From a bacterium (GTDB lineage Bacteria > Bacillota_I > Bacilli_A > Mycoplasmatales > Mycoplasmoidaceae), in NCBI GenBank assembly GCA_017394375.1, contig JAFPYV010000013.1, positions 36,128-100,127 on the forward strand: a stretch of DNA of 64,000 nucleotides, read 5' to 3'. Below the pieces are notes generated by a model. It saw nothing but the letters and a program-made list of their open reading frames with translations, was not told the DNA's origin and searched no databases. Positions 21,380-33,079 of this stretch are shown here, in pieces (within the stretch, counting starts at the first letter, position 1; the number at the start of each line of letters is the position of its first letter). Made by a program: the position numbers and the translations under genes.

Positions 21380-24007
21380 ATGAAAAAATTAAGTGCAAAA
21401 GAATTAAGAGAAGCATGAATTAAATTCTTTGAAAAGAATAACCACCTTTATGTGGAAAGTAAATCCTTAATTCCTGACCATGATCCTTCCCTACTGTGAA
21501 TTAACTCAGGAGTAGCTACTTTAAAGAAATATTTTTCTGGGGAATTAAATCCACCTGCTCCAAGATTAGTTAACTTGCAAAAAGCAGTCAGAACTAATGA
21601 TATTGAAAATGTTGGTAAAACTGCAAGACACCATACTTTCTTTGAAATGATGGGAAATTTTTCTATTGGAGATTATTTTAAAGAAGATGCAATTAAATTT
21701 GCTTATGATTTTTTAATTAATAATTTGGAAATCCCAAAACAAAAACTATACATCACTGTTTATAAGGATGATGAATTAGCATACCAAACCTGATTAGAAT
21801 GTGGTATTAATGCAAATCATATTTTTAAAGAAGGTAAAGATCGTAACTTCTGAGATGTTGGTAATGGTCCATGTGGTCCATGTACTGAAATTTATTATGA
21901 CCGGGGTGAAAAATATGATTTTGATCATCTGGGAATCAAATTGTTAGAAGATGATATTGAAAATGACCGGTATGTAGAAATTTGAAACATTGTCTTTAGT
22001 GAATTTAACAACAATGGTAAAAATGAATACAGTGAACTAAAACGCAAAAACATTGATACTGGAGCTGGATATGAAAGAGTATTAAGTGTATTGCAAGATG
22101 TACCAACTAACTTTGATACTGACTTATTCTTACCAATTATCAACGAAATAGAAAAATTCACTGATTTGCATTATGACATGAATGCATTTTTTACCAAAGA
22201 TCCAAAGCAACTAGAAATTAACCGGTGTTTTAAAGTGATTGCTGACCACATTAAGTCAAGTGTCTTTATGATTGCTGATGGTGCATTACCAAGCAATAAA
22301 GACCGTGGTTATATTTTACGTCGGTTAATTAGACGAGCAATTGCCGTAGGAGAAAAGTTAAACTTAAGAAGTGGTTGAATGCATGCAACTGTTGCCAAAA
22401 TTATTGATATTATGAGAGAATTTTATCCTTACTTACATGCATTAAGCGATAAGATTCAATTAATTATTGCGACTGAAGAAAAACAATTTACCAAGACACT
22501 AAAAGTTGGTTTACAACTATTTAATGAAGCATTAGCAAAAAATAACATTAATGCTCAAACTGTATTTAATCTAGTCCAAACATATGGTTTTCCTAGAGTG
22601 TTAGTTGATGAAATGTGTGCAGAAAACCATGTTGAATATAGTAGTGAAGAATACGCTAAATTATTTAAGAATCACCAAGAAATTTCCAAAGGACAAGATG
22701 CCAGTTTAATTAAAGCATTAATGCAACAAAATAAGTACTTACTTGAACTAAAAGTACCAAGTGAATTTGACTATGAATTATCCGAAATTAAAGACGCTAA
22801 AATTGTTGCATTGATGGATGATGATTTTAATCCGGTTGACCAAATTGCTGGTAGTGGATGAGTAGTGCTTGATCACACCTGCATGTATGCTACAGGTGGG
22901 GGTCAATTACACGATGATGGTTGAATTAACGAATACGAAATTGATAACGTGGTAAGCGGACCTAATTTACAACACATTCATCACGTGGAATCTGCTTATT
23001 TAAAATTAGGTGATATTGTTGATGTTCGACATGATATCTTTACCAGAAATTTATTGCGTGCTAACCACAGTTCAGTGCACATTATTCAAGCAATGTTAAT
23101 TCGCAATATTGATAAAGGTATTAGACAAGCTGGTGCTTTTAAATCAAAAGAAAAATTTAGTTTTGACTTCCGATATGATAAACGCTTAACAAATGAAGAA
23201 GTTAAGATGATTGAAGAAAAAGCTAACGAAGTAGTAAGAGCAAGCATTCCAGTTGAAGTAATTCATACCAGTGAAGAAAAAGCACGGGAAATGGGTGCTA
23301 TCATGGAATTTGGTTACATGTATGCAAAACAAAAAGTACTACGTTTAATTCGCATGGGCAATGTTAGTTTGGAACTTTGTGGAGGTACGCATGTCCACAA
23401 TACTGCTAACATTGAAATGATTAAAATTACTTCTTATTCTTCCCTAGGATCTGGTACTTGAAGAATTGAAGGATATGCTAAGTGCTACAATGATGAATTG
23501 CATGCTAAGAACGAATTAAAGCAATTAATTGAACAATATCATGATGAATTTGCTAAGTGAACAAACCACCCCATCAATTTTGAAGCTAATTTAAACATCC
23601 ATGAACAAATTGCCTTAATTCAAAACTGTTTAAATGCATATACAACTGCTAAAGAAAAACAAGCTAAACAACAAGTATTAACTGATATTAGTACCCAAAT
23701 TAAAAATAAACAAAAGTTAATTATTGTTAATAATTTGGAACCAAAAGCCATCATGCAAGCGTTACGTGCAAACACTAATGACATTGAAAGTTTAGTGTTA
23801 ATTATTAATAAATTACCAACTGGATATGGTTATTTTGTCCAAGCAAATAAAAAGTATTTGCAAGACCATAAACTTGATTTAACTCCAATTCTGGACAAAA
23901 TTAGTAAACAAATTAATGGTAACTTTGGCGGTAAAGTTAGTTATTACCAAGGCGGTTCATCAATTAACTTTGACGAAAAAGATTGAACTTCATTGTTAAA
24001 TTTATAA
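21380..24007 (+). CDS. alaS: Alanyl-tRNA synthetase
   Basis: AlaRS charges tRNA-Ala and edits Ser/Gly mischarging. The 875-residue protein has the class II core ([17 protein letters not shown] is motif 2), [11 protein letters not shown] near residue 315, and the editing domain with the zinc ligands HSSVH and CGGTH near residues 560 and 670. A shortened C-Ala domain completes it. AAAAGGAG precedes the start. Many Trp residues are coded by TGA. The stop is one base before ruvX, the usual alaS-ruvX neighbourhood of Firmicutes. Confidence 0.97.
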
Positions 24008-24008
24008 A

Positions 24009-24443
24009 ATGCGAATTTTAGGGATTGATTATGGGACCAAAGTAACTGGTCTAGCAATTACGGACTATAATCGATTAATTATTTCACCTTTAAGAAATAT
24101 TAAAACTAGTTCAATGATAGAACTTGTTAAACAACTAAAAAAAATAGTTGATTATTATGGTACAGAACTTGATACGATTGTGTTAGGATATCCAACATTA
24201 TTAAATGGAAATGCTAATCAAACAACATCAAATGTAAAAAATCTTTATGAGCTGTTACTTAAAACTTTCCCTAATTTAAGGATTGAATTAGCAAATGAAC
24301 AATACACTACTTATGTTGCTACTGAAGAACTTTATGAAGTTGGATTAAGCCACGAACAAGTAAAAAAATCAAAAGACCAAGTAAGTGCCTATTTAATTGT
24401 TCAATCGTACTTACAACAACAAAAGAAATCTAACCCCCAATAG
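24009..24443 (+). CDS. ruvX: Putative pre-16S rRNA nuclease YqgF/RuvX
   Basis: YqgF trims the 5' end of 16S rRNA precursor; it was earlier called a Holliday-junction resolvase. The 144-residue RNase H-like fold has the acidic residue in GIDYGTKVTGLA (Asp7), LGYPTLLNGNANQTT, the Glu-bearing LANEQYTTY, and KKSKDQVSAYLIVQ for the last acid. The length is normal. It follows alaS after one base, and its stop codon lies inside the terminator hairpin. Confidence 0.93.
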   Translation: MRILGIDYGTKVTGLAITDYNRLIISPLRNIKTSSMIELVKQLKKIVDYYGTELDTIVLGYPTLLNGNANQTTSNVKNLYELLLKTFPNLRIELANEQYTTYVATEELYEVGLSHEQVKKSKDQVSAYLIVQSYLQQQKKSNPQ

Positions 24444-24451
24444 ATTTCTTT
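24422..24451 (+). terminator. Terminator after ruvX
   Basis: AAAGAAATCTA and TAGATTTCTTT form a perfect 11-bp stem around an eight-base C-rich loop, followed by T residues. It includes the ruvX stop codon and separates the folD-alaS-ruvX unit from clpB. Confidence 0.88.
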
Positions 24452-24468
24452 TTTTATTAAATTTTAAA

Positions 24469-24495
24469 TTAGCACTCTACTAATTTGATTGCTAA
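24469..24495 (+). promoter_or_regulatory. CIRCE operator (HrcA binding site)
   Basis: TTAGCACTC, nine spacer bases and GATTGCTAA match the CIRCE consensus with one mismatch in the second half (GAGTGCTAA expected). It overlaps the -35 region of clpB, so HrcA would block polymerase until heat shock. Confidence 0.92.
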
Positions 24496-24518
24496 AAATA
24501 ACCAATTTAATATATAAT
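24489..24518 (+). promoter_or_regulatory. clpB promoter overlapping CIRCE
   Basis: TATAAT at 24513-24518 is an exact -10 box. TTGCTA at 24489-24494 is a fair -35 with an 18-base spacer and lies within the second CIRCE half. GGGAG (24531-24535) provides the SD for clpB. Confidence 0.65.
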
Positions 24519-24543
24519 TAAAAAGACGAAGGGAGAAGAAAAG

Positions 24544-26814
24544 ATGAATTTTAGTTATGAACCAAGTCATGACACGAATATTCTTCAAAATTATGCCCGC
24601 AATCTTAACGAAGAAGTTAAGAAAGGAAAAATTGATCCCGTAATTGGTCGGGATGAAGAAATTCGTCGGATTATCGAAATTATTTCACGTAAAAGTAAAA
24701 ATAACCCAATTTTAATTGGGGAACCTGGAGTTGGTAAGACTGCAATTGTTGAAGGTTTAGCCATCCGTATTGTACGGGGGGAAGTTCCTGAAGAATTAAA
24801 GAATAAAGAAATCTACGACTTATCAGTCCCAGCTTTAATTTCAGGAGCTAGTTACCAAGGACAATTTGAAAAACGGGTTACTAGTTTAATTAAAGAAGTT
24901 AAAGATAATGGTAATGTAATTTTGTTTATTGACGAAATTCATGAATTAATTGGAACTGGTAAAAACTCTGCTGGTGGAATGGATGCAGCAAACATCCTAA
25001 AACCAATGATGGCCAGAGGAGAAATCAAATTAATTGGTGCTACTACTTTAAATGAATATCGCCAATACATTGAAAAAGATGCTGCGTTGGAACGTCGTTT
25101 AAGTAAAGTATACGTTAAGGAACCAAGTAAGACTGAAGCATTGACGATTTTACGGGGATTAAAAGAACGGTGAGAATTATTCCACGGAATTAAAATCCAC
25201 GATAGTGCCCTAGTTGCTGCAGTTAACTTGTCTGAACGTTACATCAACGACCGTTACTTACCAGATAAAGCAATTGACTTAATAGATGAAGCAGCAGCTA
25301 AGATTAAGACGCAAATGAATTCGATGCCTGAAGATCTTGATACTTTAAACCGGGAAATCATTCACCTTGAAACTGAAAGTAGAGCTTTAAAGAATGAAAC
25401 TGATGAAAAATCAATTAAACGGTTAGAAGAAATTGATGAAATCTTAAAGACAAAGAAAGCAACGCAAGAAAAGTTATTCAAAGAATGACAAAGTGAAAAA
25501 ACAGCTTTGGAACATGCCAACCGGATTAAAAAGGAAATTCAAATTCGTAAGAACGAAGTTGAAGATCGGCAAGCCGAAGGAGAATTTGAATCAGCATCGA
25601 AGTTGTTATATGTCACAATTCCCGCTCTTGAAAAACAACTTGAAGAAGCTGAAAGCAAATTAAAAGCAAACGGGGAATCAATGTTGGTACAAGATGAAGT
25701 AACTGAAAACGATGTTGCTGCAGTAATTTCTAAATCAACTGGTATTCCATTAAGCAAATTACTTGAAAGTGAAAAAACGAAGTTATTAAATCTTGAATAC
25801 GATATTGAAGCAAGAGTTAAGGGTCAAAACCATGCAGTTAAATTAGTAGCTGATGCTATTTTAAGAGGTAGAGCTGGTATTAATGATCCAAACCGTCCAA
25901 TTGGCTCATTTATGTTCCTTGGACCAACGGGGGTTGGTAAAACTGAACTTGCTAAATCATTAGCATATTGTTTGTTTGATAGTGAAAAAGCCATGATTCG
26001 GATTGATATGTCTGAATATATGGAAAAGCATGAAGTATCGAAATTAATTGGTGCTCCTCCTGGCTATGTTGGTTATGAACAAGCCGGTTTGTTAACCGAA
26101 GCAGTTCGGAACAAGCCATATTCAGTTATCTTGCTAGATGAAATTGAAAAAGCACACGTTGATGTTTTAAATATCTTCTTGCAAGTATTAGACGATGGTC
26201 AATTACGAGATGGTCAAGGTCGAACCATTAACTTTAAGAATACGGTTATCATTATGACCAGTAACTTAGGTAGTGAAGCAATCTTGAACGGTAATAAAGA
26301 ACGAGCTGAAAAAGATATTAAATCCCATTTTACTCCTGAATTCTTAAACCGGATTGATGAAATTATTTTCTTCAACCCACTAACTGATAAGGTGGTTGAT
26401 GAAATTATTGATAAATTATTATCCGATTTATCATTCCGTTTAACTGCTGAAGATTTTTACATTAAATTTGATAAACGGATTGGGGAAAACATTCATAAAT
26501 ATGGATACGAACCAATTTATGGAGCAAGGCCATTAAAACGTTATATTCAAAAAGAAATTGAAAACCCATTAGCTGACATGATTATTCGGGGGGACATCAA
26601 GAAGAACCATCACATCACCGTTGACTTTAATCCTGAAACTAACAAACTGGAAGTAACTAGTGATGAAAGCATGGAAGAAGATAAATTACCAGTGCCAAAA
26701 CCTGGTAACAAATCAACCAATCCAAATCCAACTAAACAATCAACTGCTAGTGCTAGTGATAAAGCAAAAGGTCCAACTCCTAATTCAACATCCAAAGATA
26801 AAAAACCTAACTAA
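24544..26814 (+). CDS. clpB: ATP-dependent chaperone ClpB, lacking the N-domain
   Basis: ClpB disaggregates heat-damaged proteins with DnaK. The 756-residue protein begins directly at the first AAA module (Walker A GEPGVGKT at 59-66, Walker [10 protein letters not shown]), followed by the coiled-coil middle domain (about 290-420) and the second AAA module (Walker A GPTGVGKT at 460-467, [10 protein letters not shown]). The usual 150-residue N-terminal Clp_N domain is absent, as in several mycoplasmas. A tail of about 45 Pro/Ser/Thr/Lys-rich residues follows the D2 small domain. Regulation by CIRCE is visible upstream. Confidence 0.96.
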
Positions 26815-26830
26815 CTTTTAGTGAAAAAAT

Positions 26831-26868
26831 AAAAATTTGACTTACTTTCAAAGTAGGCCAAATTTTTT
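26831..26868. terminator. Terminator between clpB and ispG
   Basis: An imperfect stem (AAAATTTG with CAAATTTT outside, TTACTTT with AAAGTAG inside) is flanked by A and T runs, so it can serve clpB and, on minus, ispG. Confidence 0.75.
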
Positions 26869-26883
26869 TATGCATAATTTTGC

Positions 26884-27966
26884 TTATTTTTTATTTGCTA
26901 AATAATTAGCGTATGCTTGATCAATTAATTTTTTAAGTTCGGGAACTAAATCTTTTTCGTCACAATTCTTATAAATTTTACCTTTAACAAAAATTAAACC
27001 TTTTCCAGCACCCCCAGCAATCCCAATGTCAGCTTCTTTTCCTTCACCAATTCCATTTACAACACACCCTAAAATTGCAACTTTTAAAGGAAACTTCAAG
27101 TGTTTGGTGTAATCTTCAATTTCTTTTACAACTTCTCATAAGTTGTAATTTAATCTTCCACACGTAGGACACGAAATAACATTGACTTGGTTAATATCAA
27201 CACCAGTTGCTAACAATAACGCTTTGGCAGTTTGCACTTCTTTTACTGGATCATCAGTTAATGAAATACGAATGGTATCACCAATTCCTTTAATTAATAA
27301 ACTTGATAACCCAACACAACTTTTAACAACCCCACTAATTAAAGTCCCAGCTTCTGTAACTCCTAAATGCAATGGATAAGGAAACATTTTAGCTGCTTGT
27401 TCATAAAGTTTAATGGTTCATAATGGATTTGTTGCTTTTAAAGAAATGACAATATCATGAAAATCATATTTTTCAAATACTTTTACAGCCCGGTCGCATG
27501 CTTCTAGCATCCCTTTAATAGTTACTCCATGATATTTAGTAACTAAATCTAATGGAACTGAACCACTATTAACTCCAATCCGAATTGCAATCTTTTTTTC
27601 TTTAGCTTTATCAATAATTTGCTTAAATTGCTTTTCATCAGTAATGTTACCCGGATTAATTCGAATTTTCGCAATTCCCGTATCCATTACTTTTAAAGCA
27701 AATAAATAACTAAAGTGAATATCAGCAATAATTGGTAAGGGGGAAATTTTATTTAAGGTTTTTAAAGCTTGAATATCTTGTTCATCAAATACCGCAACTC
27801 GCACTAATTCGCATCCAGCTTCAGCCAATTCATTAATTTGTTTTAAGGTTGCATCAATGTCATGAGTTTTAGTAGTGCACATTGATTGAATAACCACGTG
27901 ATTTTGGTGCCCAATTTGCACTCCTCCAACCATGACTGCTCTTGTTTTTGTTCTGGTAAACATCAT
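26884..27966 (-). CDS. ispG: 4-hydroxy-3-methylbut-2-enyl diphosphate synthase
   Basis: IspG (GcpE) reduces MEcPP to HMBPP in the MEP pathway. The 360-residue protein has the TIM-barrel N-domain (VQSMC-like VIQSMCTTKTHD, then ADIHFSYLFAL and RINPGNI) and a C-terminal [4Fe-4S] domain with Cys266 and Cys269 (SCPTCGR), Cys301 and Glu308 (GCVVNGIGE), spaced as in E. coli (270, 273, 305, 312). It is therefore catalytically complete and needs a reductant and iron-sulphur assembly. It stands alone; the membrane-protein gene upstream ends 21 bases away. Confidence 0.96.
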
Positions 27967-27987
27967 AAAGTTAAATTATATCTTAAA

Positions 27988-28866
27988 TTAGTAAAATAAT
28001 TCATTTAGGTAAAGCCGGTAATTGATGATTGTGGGATAGATTGCAAAAATTCCAATCACACATGCAGTCACGAATAAAGCTTTACCCGGAATTAGACTTT
28101 GATGATTAATTCCTAACGCCCCAAAAACAAAATAAGCAATCACTAAAAAAATAAAAAAACAAATCAAAATTAATCAAAATCACAAGCACTTTAATTCAAT
28201 CGCTTTATTAAGCATTGACTTAGTAACAAAGTATGAAAACAAAACAATACTAAACAACAATCAAATGCATCCTAATAAAATACATCAACTATCATAAAGT
28301 TTAGCTAAACTAATTGCTAAATTTGCAATTGTGCTAACACTAAAAAAGATTCATCAAATTTCTAATAAAACAAAACAAATAATAAATAAGGCAATTAATC
28401 CCCATCGTCAAAGTGCTAATGAATAAAACTGGCTAGAAACCACGCTTTTAGCATGGTGATATGATCACCATCGTAATGCTAAATAACATCCAAGAGCAAT
28501 AAAGTTAGATGCTAAACTAAAAGCAACTAAAACATTAAGAATTATTTTTATACCATTTAAAGATGGGTAAGCAGCAAAATACAAGATAACTATAAGACAA
28601 AAAAGAATTAAAGAAGTAACCAAAAAACATGCACTTCAATTTTTTAATAAAGATAATTTAGTTTCAGTTAAATCATGGGATTTATTGTTGATTATCTTTC
28701 GTTTGGAAAGTTTAATTCATCTTGCTCATTGAATTTTCTTTTTTTGGTCATTAAATTCTTCTTCACTTAAATTTTCATCATCAAAATTAACGTTATCTCC
28801 TAATTGATCATCAGTGTCATGATGAAGATCAGGATTGTAATTATTTTTATCAGTATTAGTTTGCAT
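27988..28866 (-). CDS. Polytopic membrane protein of unknown function
   Basis: The 292-residue protein is not recognised. The first 70 residues are soluble and acidic (MQTNTDKNNYNPDLHHD, then SEEEFNDQKKK), followed by about seven membrane segments rich in Trp, Ile and Leu (starts near residues 78, 108, 150, 175, 205, 232 and 260). It is unusually rich in tryptophan, nearly all TGA-encoded. The gene reads towards ispG and is divergent from mnmA. No transporter motif is visible; a structural or regulatory membrane role is possible but not shown. Confidence 0.75.
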
Positions 28867-28925
28867 TTTTTCTTGTAATCTTAAATTTTATAATATATTA
28901 ATTAAGATCTAAAGAGTACATAATC

Positions 28926-30056
28926 ATGGCAAAGCAAACAGTCGTAGTGGGGCTAAGCGGAGGAGTAGATTCCGCTGTTAGTGCATATTTATTACAACAA
29001 CAAGGATACGAAGTCATTGCAGTTTTTATGGAAAACTGGGATGACTATTTAAATAATGATGTTTTAGGACATAAACAAAATTTCAATCAAAAAGGGTGCA
29101 CAAGCAAACAAGATTTTGCTGATGCATCCATGGTAGCTAAAGTCTTAAATATTCCGATTTACAAGGTTAACTTTGTGAAAGAATATTGAGAAAACGTTTT
29201 CCAAAAAATGATTGATGATTATGCCAAAGGCATTACTCCTAATCCGGATGTGTTGTGTAATCAATACATTAAATTTGGTTTTTTTAAGAAATATTTAATG
29301 GATCAATTTCATCCTGATTTCATTGCCACAGGTCATTATGCAGGCGTAAGCATTGATAATAACCAAAAAGTTCACTTAATGCGGGCAATTGATGATAATA
29401 AGGATCAATGTTATTTTTTATGTGAACTAAATAGTGAACAACTACGAAACGTAATTTTTCCTTTGCAAAATATTAAAAAAGAAGACGTGCGAAAAATTGC
29501 AAAAGAAGCTAATTTGCCAGTGTGAGATAAAAAAGATTCCACTGGGATATGCTTTGTTGGTGAACGAAAATTTAGTGATTTTTTAAGTAACTATTTACCT
29601 TTTAAAGAAGGATTAATTATTGACATTGACACCAACCAAGTGGTAGGAAAACATAAAGGAATTGCTTTTTATACTATTGGCCAACGCAGTGGATTAAATA
29701 TCTCAAATATCCCTAATAAATATTTTGTATGTAAAAAAGATGAAACAAAACAAATTCTTTATGTAACTAGTATTGAAAATGAAAAAAAATATTTATTTAA
29801 TGATTATGTCTTAATAAAAAATGTTAATAAAATTAATGACGAAAACTGAACTGATAAAAATTTATTAGTAAGATTTCGCCATCGGCAAGCATTCATTAAT
29901 TGCACCGTAATTAAAGATGAAAATCACCAAATCCTTATTAAATGTAATCATGAAGTAAGAGCAATTACCCCTGGTCAATATGCAGTATTTTATACTGATA
30001 AAGAATGTTTAGGAGGAGGAGTAATTGTTAACAGTAGTAAAAGTCCTATTTGGTAA
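28926..30056 (+). CDS. mnmA: tRNA-specific 2-thiouridylase
   Basis: MnmA thiolates U34 of tRNA-Lys, -Glu and -Gln. The 376-residue protein shows the PP-loop [12 protein letters not shown] at about residues 9-20, the first catalytic cysteine in [14 protein letters not shown] (near residue 104), ATGHYAG, and the second in [10 protein letters not shown] near residue 205. YTIGQRSG and the C-terminal beta-barrel are present. The length is standard. Its last 11 bases overlap the 3' end of the convergent glycosyltransferase gene. Confidence 0.96.
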
Positions 30057-31131
30057 AATAATTTAAAATTATTTTTCAATTTTGATCAAAAGTTTCCGTT
30101 GATAATTTTGTCAAGGCAAATTGAAAATTATTATGCACTAATTCGTCGTATTGCTTAAAACTTAAGTGCATAATTTTTTTTAACAATTCAGATAGTTCTT
30201 CGTTGGTAGCATCCTTAGCAAATAAAAAACCATTATGTTGCGAAGTTAAAAATTTTGCTGCTGGAAAACTATTACGGATAATAACTGGAGTACCAGTACT
30301 AATAGCTTCAACTAAGGAATAACTAAATCCTTCGGTATTAGATACCAAAATAGCATACTTTGATTTTTGAAGTTGCTTAAAAACTTGTTGTCTAGTTAAC
30401 TTTCCATGGTAATTAACCAAATCAAGTGGTTGTTCTAGTGGCCCATATACTTGAATATTAGCATCATAATAACGATTTAAATGATCAATTAGACCAATAT
30501 TTTTTACAGGTTGATTAATACGACCAATATAAACAATATCACCCGCATATTTTTGCGTGGGATTTTTTTCATATTCGGATAAACAATTTAAAATGGTTTG
30601 TTTATCATAAACGCTTAAAGGAGCAAAAAAATAATGTTTATTTGGATCATAACTTGACAATTGGTATTGATCATATAATAACAAGTTAACTGCTTCTGCT
30701 AATGGATTAGCAAATCCATGCAAATAAAATTCACTGGTTGTATATCAACTTGGTTGATATTGTTGGACAAAAAGATAATTTGATGCATGCATTAAATTAG
30801 TTGATTGAAATGAAGTCATATCAATAATGAGATTGTAATCATAAAAATTAATTTTGCTTTTTAATGCTTCATTTAGTTCTTTTATTTTCTTAATTTCCAA
30901 TTCAAAACTATCAGGCAAATTAACTGGCTGTAAATTGATTTGTTCATTAACAGAAATAATCAAATCACCATTAATTTCGTAATCAACTTGCAAATTTTTA
31001 GCAGCAAAATAATTAAAGACACTTACTTGTCAATGACAATTATGTAACGCTTTAATTATTTTGATGGCATTATGACTAGTTCCGTTGATATCATAAATAT
31101 CAAGAGGAATTAAAATAAGACTTTTAAACAT
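30046..31131 (-). CDS. GT-B family glycosyltransferase (GT4-like)
   Basis: The 361-residue protein looks like a GT-B fold glycosyltransferase: an N-domain starting with SLILIPLDIYDINGTSHNA, a linker, then YIGRINQPVKNIGLIDHL, YHGKLTRQQVFKQLQKSKY and the donor-site motif SNTEGFSYSLVEAISTGTPV (about residues 270-290), where Glu-x7-Glu is the typical nucleotide-sugar element. In mollicutes such enzymes make membrane glycolipids or capsular sugars. Substrates are unknown. It lies downstream of hemW after 15 bases, so it may be the last gene of the miaB-miaA-hemW unit. Confidence 0.82.
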
Positions 31132-31146
31132 TTTATAATTTAGTAA

Positions 31147-32196
31147 TTATATTATTTGGATTAAACAATCATCTAAAAAATCAATTTTGTTAATCACTAA
31201 ATGGCTATTTTCTATATGCGTATAATTTTTTAATTCATCATAAAAATATTGATAGGCATCTAAATTAATTTTAATATTTAAATCTAAACCAAATTTTGTT
31301 CGTAACCCCATGATTAATAGATGTTGGTACAATTCCTTTTTTGTATATGGTTTATCCTCTTTAACTAATTTAGTAAAATTAGGTAAATAGGAATAATAGT
31401 GACCATTTTCAAAGCCATATGCTCCACTACCAATTCCTTTTCAATCTTCATTTAACCAGTACCCAAGGTTATGCTTGCTATATTTTTTACAGTTAGTATA
31501 ACTAGCTACTTCGTAACGTTCATATCCTAATTCGTTTAGTTTTTGATTAATATAAGCATACTGATCTTGTTCAATATTTTCATCTAAAAAATATGCTTGT
31601 TTAGTCAAAATGGAATTAGGTTTTAATTCTAGAGCATAAAATGAAACATGGGGCAAATTATATTCTTTAATAAATTTAAAGGCATTATTTAAATCATTAA
31701 TTGTGAGCAATGGTAAGTTATACATAAAATCACACGAAATATTAGTAATCCCTACTTGTCTTAACCACTTAATAGCAGCAATAACTTCGCTTAACTTACT
31801 GTAACGATGTAAAAACAAATTAATCGCATCATTAGTAGTTTGCACTCCTAACGAGACTCGATTAATTTTATTTTGCTTTAAAATTGCTACCTGGTTTTTA
31901 GTAACACTATCAGGATTTAGTTCAATGCAAAATTCATAATCGTTATTTAAATCTAAATAATTAACTAAGTTACTTAGTAAATAATTTAAATTCTCATCAT
32001 TCAACACATTAGGAGTTCCTCCTCCCAAATAAATAGTTGAATATTGATGCAAAATTGAACTATTTTTAACTTCTTTGAGAATTAAATCTAAATAAGTTTT
32101 GTGCACAGTTGGGTTAATTTGTTGGATGCGCACAAAATCACAATAAGTACAAATATTTTTACAAAATGGTAAATGAATGTATAAATGCTTAGTCAT
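31147..32196 (-). CDS. hemW: HemW-type radical SAM protein
   Basis: HemW relatives are radical SAM proteins related to coproporphyrinogen oxidase HemN; HemW itself binds heme and has no proven oxidase activity. The 349-residue product has CKNICTYCDF at residues 12-21 (cysteines 12, 16, 19), where the CxxxCxxCDF form is HemW-type rather than the HemN CGC form. YLGGGTPNVL and SLGVQTTND follow. The start at 32196 overlaps the miaA end by 8 bases and is favoured over the upstream codon at 32238, which lies deeper in miaA. Its role is unclear in a bacterium with no visible heme genes. Confidence 0.88.
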
Positions 32197-33079
32197 GTAA
32201 GAAATGATCAACTTGTTCTTTAATCTTGCAAAATTCACTTGGACTGTGAATAACTAGACAATGATCTTCATAACGTTTATATCAACTTAATTGATGCTTG
32301 ACATAAAGATTAGTGCGATGTTCAATTTTTGTGATGTCAACATCGTCACTACCATTCATGATTGCTGCAGCAATTTCACTGTAACCAATTGCTTTAGCAG
32401 CATTGTAAGTAATGAAAGCAGGGTAATCATGTAAAATTAATGCTACTTCTTGCTTCCAACCTTCGGCAAACATATGTTGAATACGTTGAGCATTTTTTTG
32501 ATTTAATTCATCTTTACTTTCAGGTTTTAAATAGATAAATAAAGCATCGTAATAAAGCACTTCTTTATTATTGTTGGTAAAAATTGATTGATGATATTGC
32601 AAATAATAATTTAAAGCCGTAATAAGCCGCTTGCGGTTATTAGGATCAATTTTTTGGCAAGCGATTGGATCTAATACTAACAATTCTTGGTAGATTTCAA
32701 TATCAGTATGGCCATCATAATGATTGGAATTATCAAAATCAGCTGGTAAAGTGTAATCATAAATTACACTATCCAAATATAGCATACTACCTCCTACCAA
32801 AATAATCGGAGTTGGAGAATTGTTAATTAGTTCACGAGCATATTTTTGAAAATCATAAATACTGTAATTATTATTCACGTGCACTAAATTAATTCCGTAA
32901 TATGGAACCCCTATAATTTCACTTGGTTTAGGTTTATTAACCCCAATATTCATTTCGATGTATAGTTGAAAAGCATCTACACTAATAATAGGTAAATGAT
33001 ATTGTTTAAATAGTTCTAAAGCCAAATTTGTTTTACCCATTCCAGTGGGGCCAATAATAGCAATCACTTTTTTACTCAT
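32189..33079 (-). CDS. miaA: tRNA dimethylallyltransferase
   Basis: MiaA transfers a dimethylallyl group from DMAPP to A37 of tRNAs reading UNN codons. The 296-residue protein has a P-loop GPTGMGKT at about residues 9-16, ISVDAFQLYIEMNIGVNKP, and LVGGSMLYLDSVIYDY, all family signatures. The ATG at 33079 is chosen: GGAG at 33089-33092 is nine bases upstream, and it overlaps the miaB stop by 8 bases. Its donor, DMAPP, would come from the MEP pathway represented by ispD, ispF and ispG. Confidence 0.96.
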
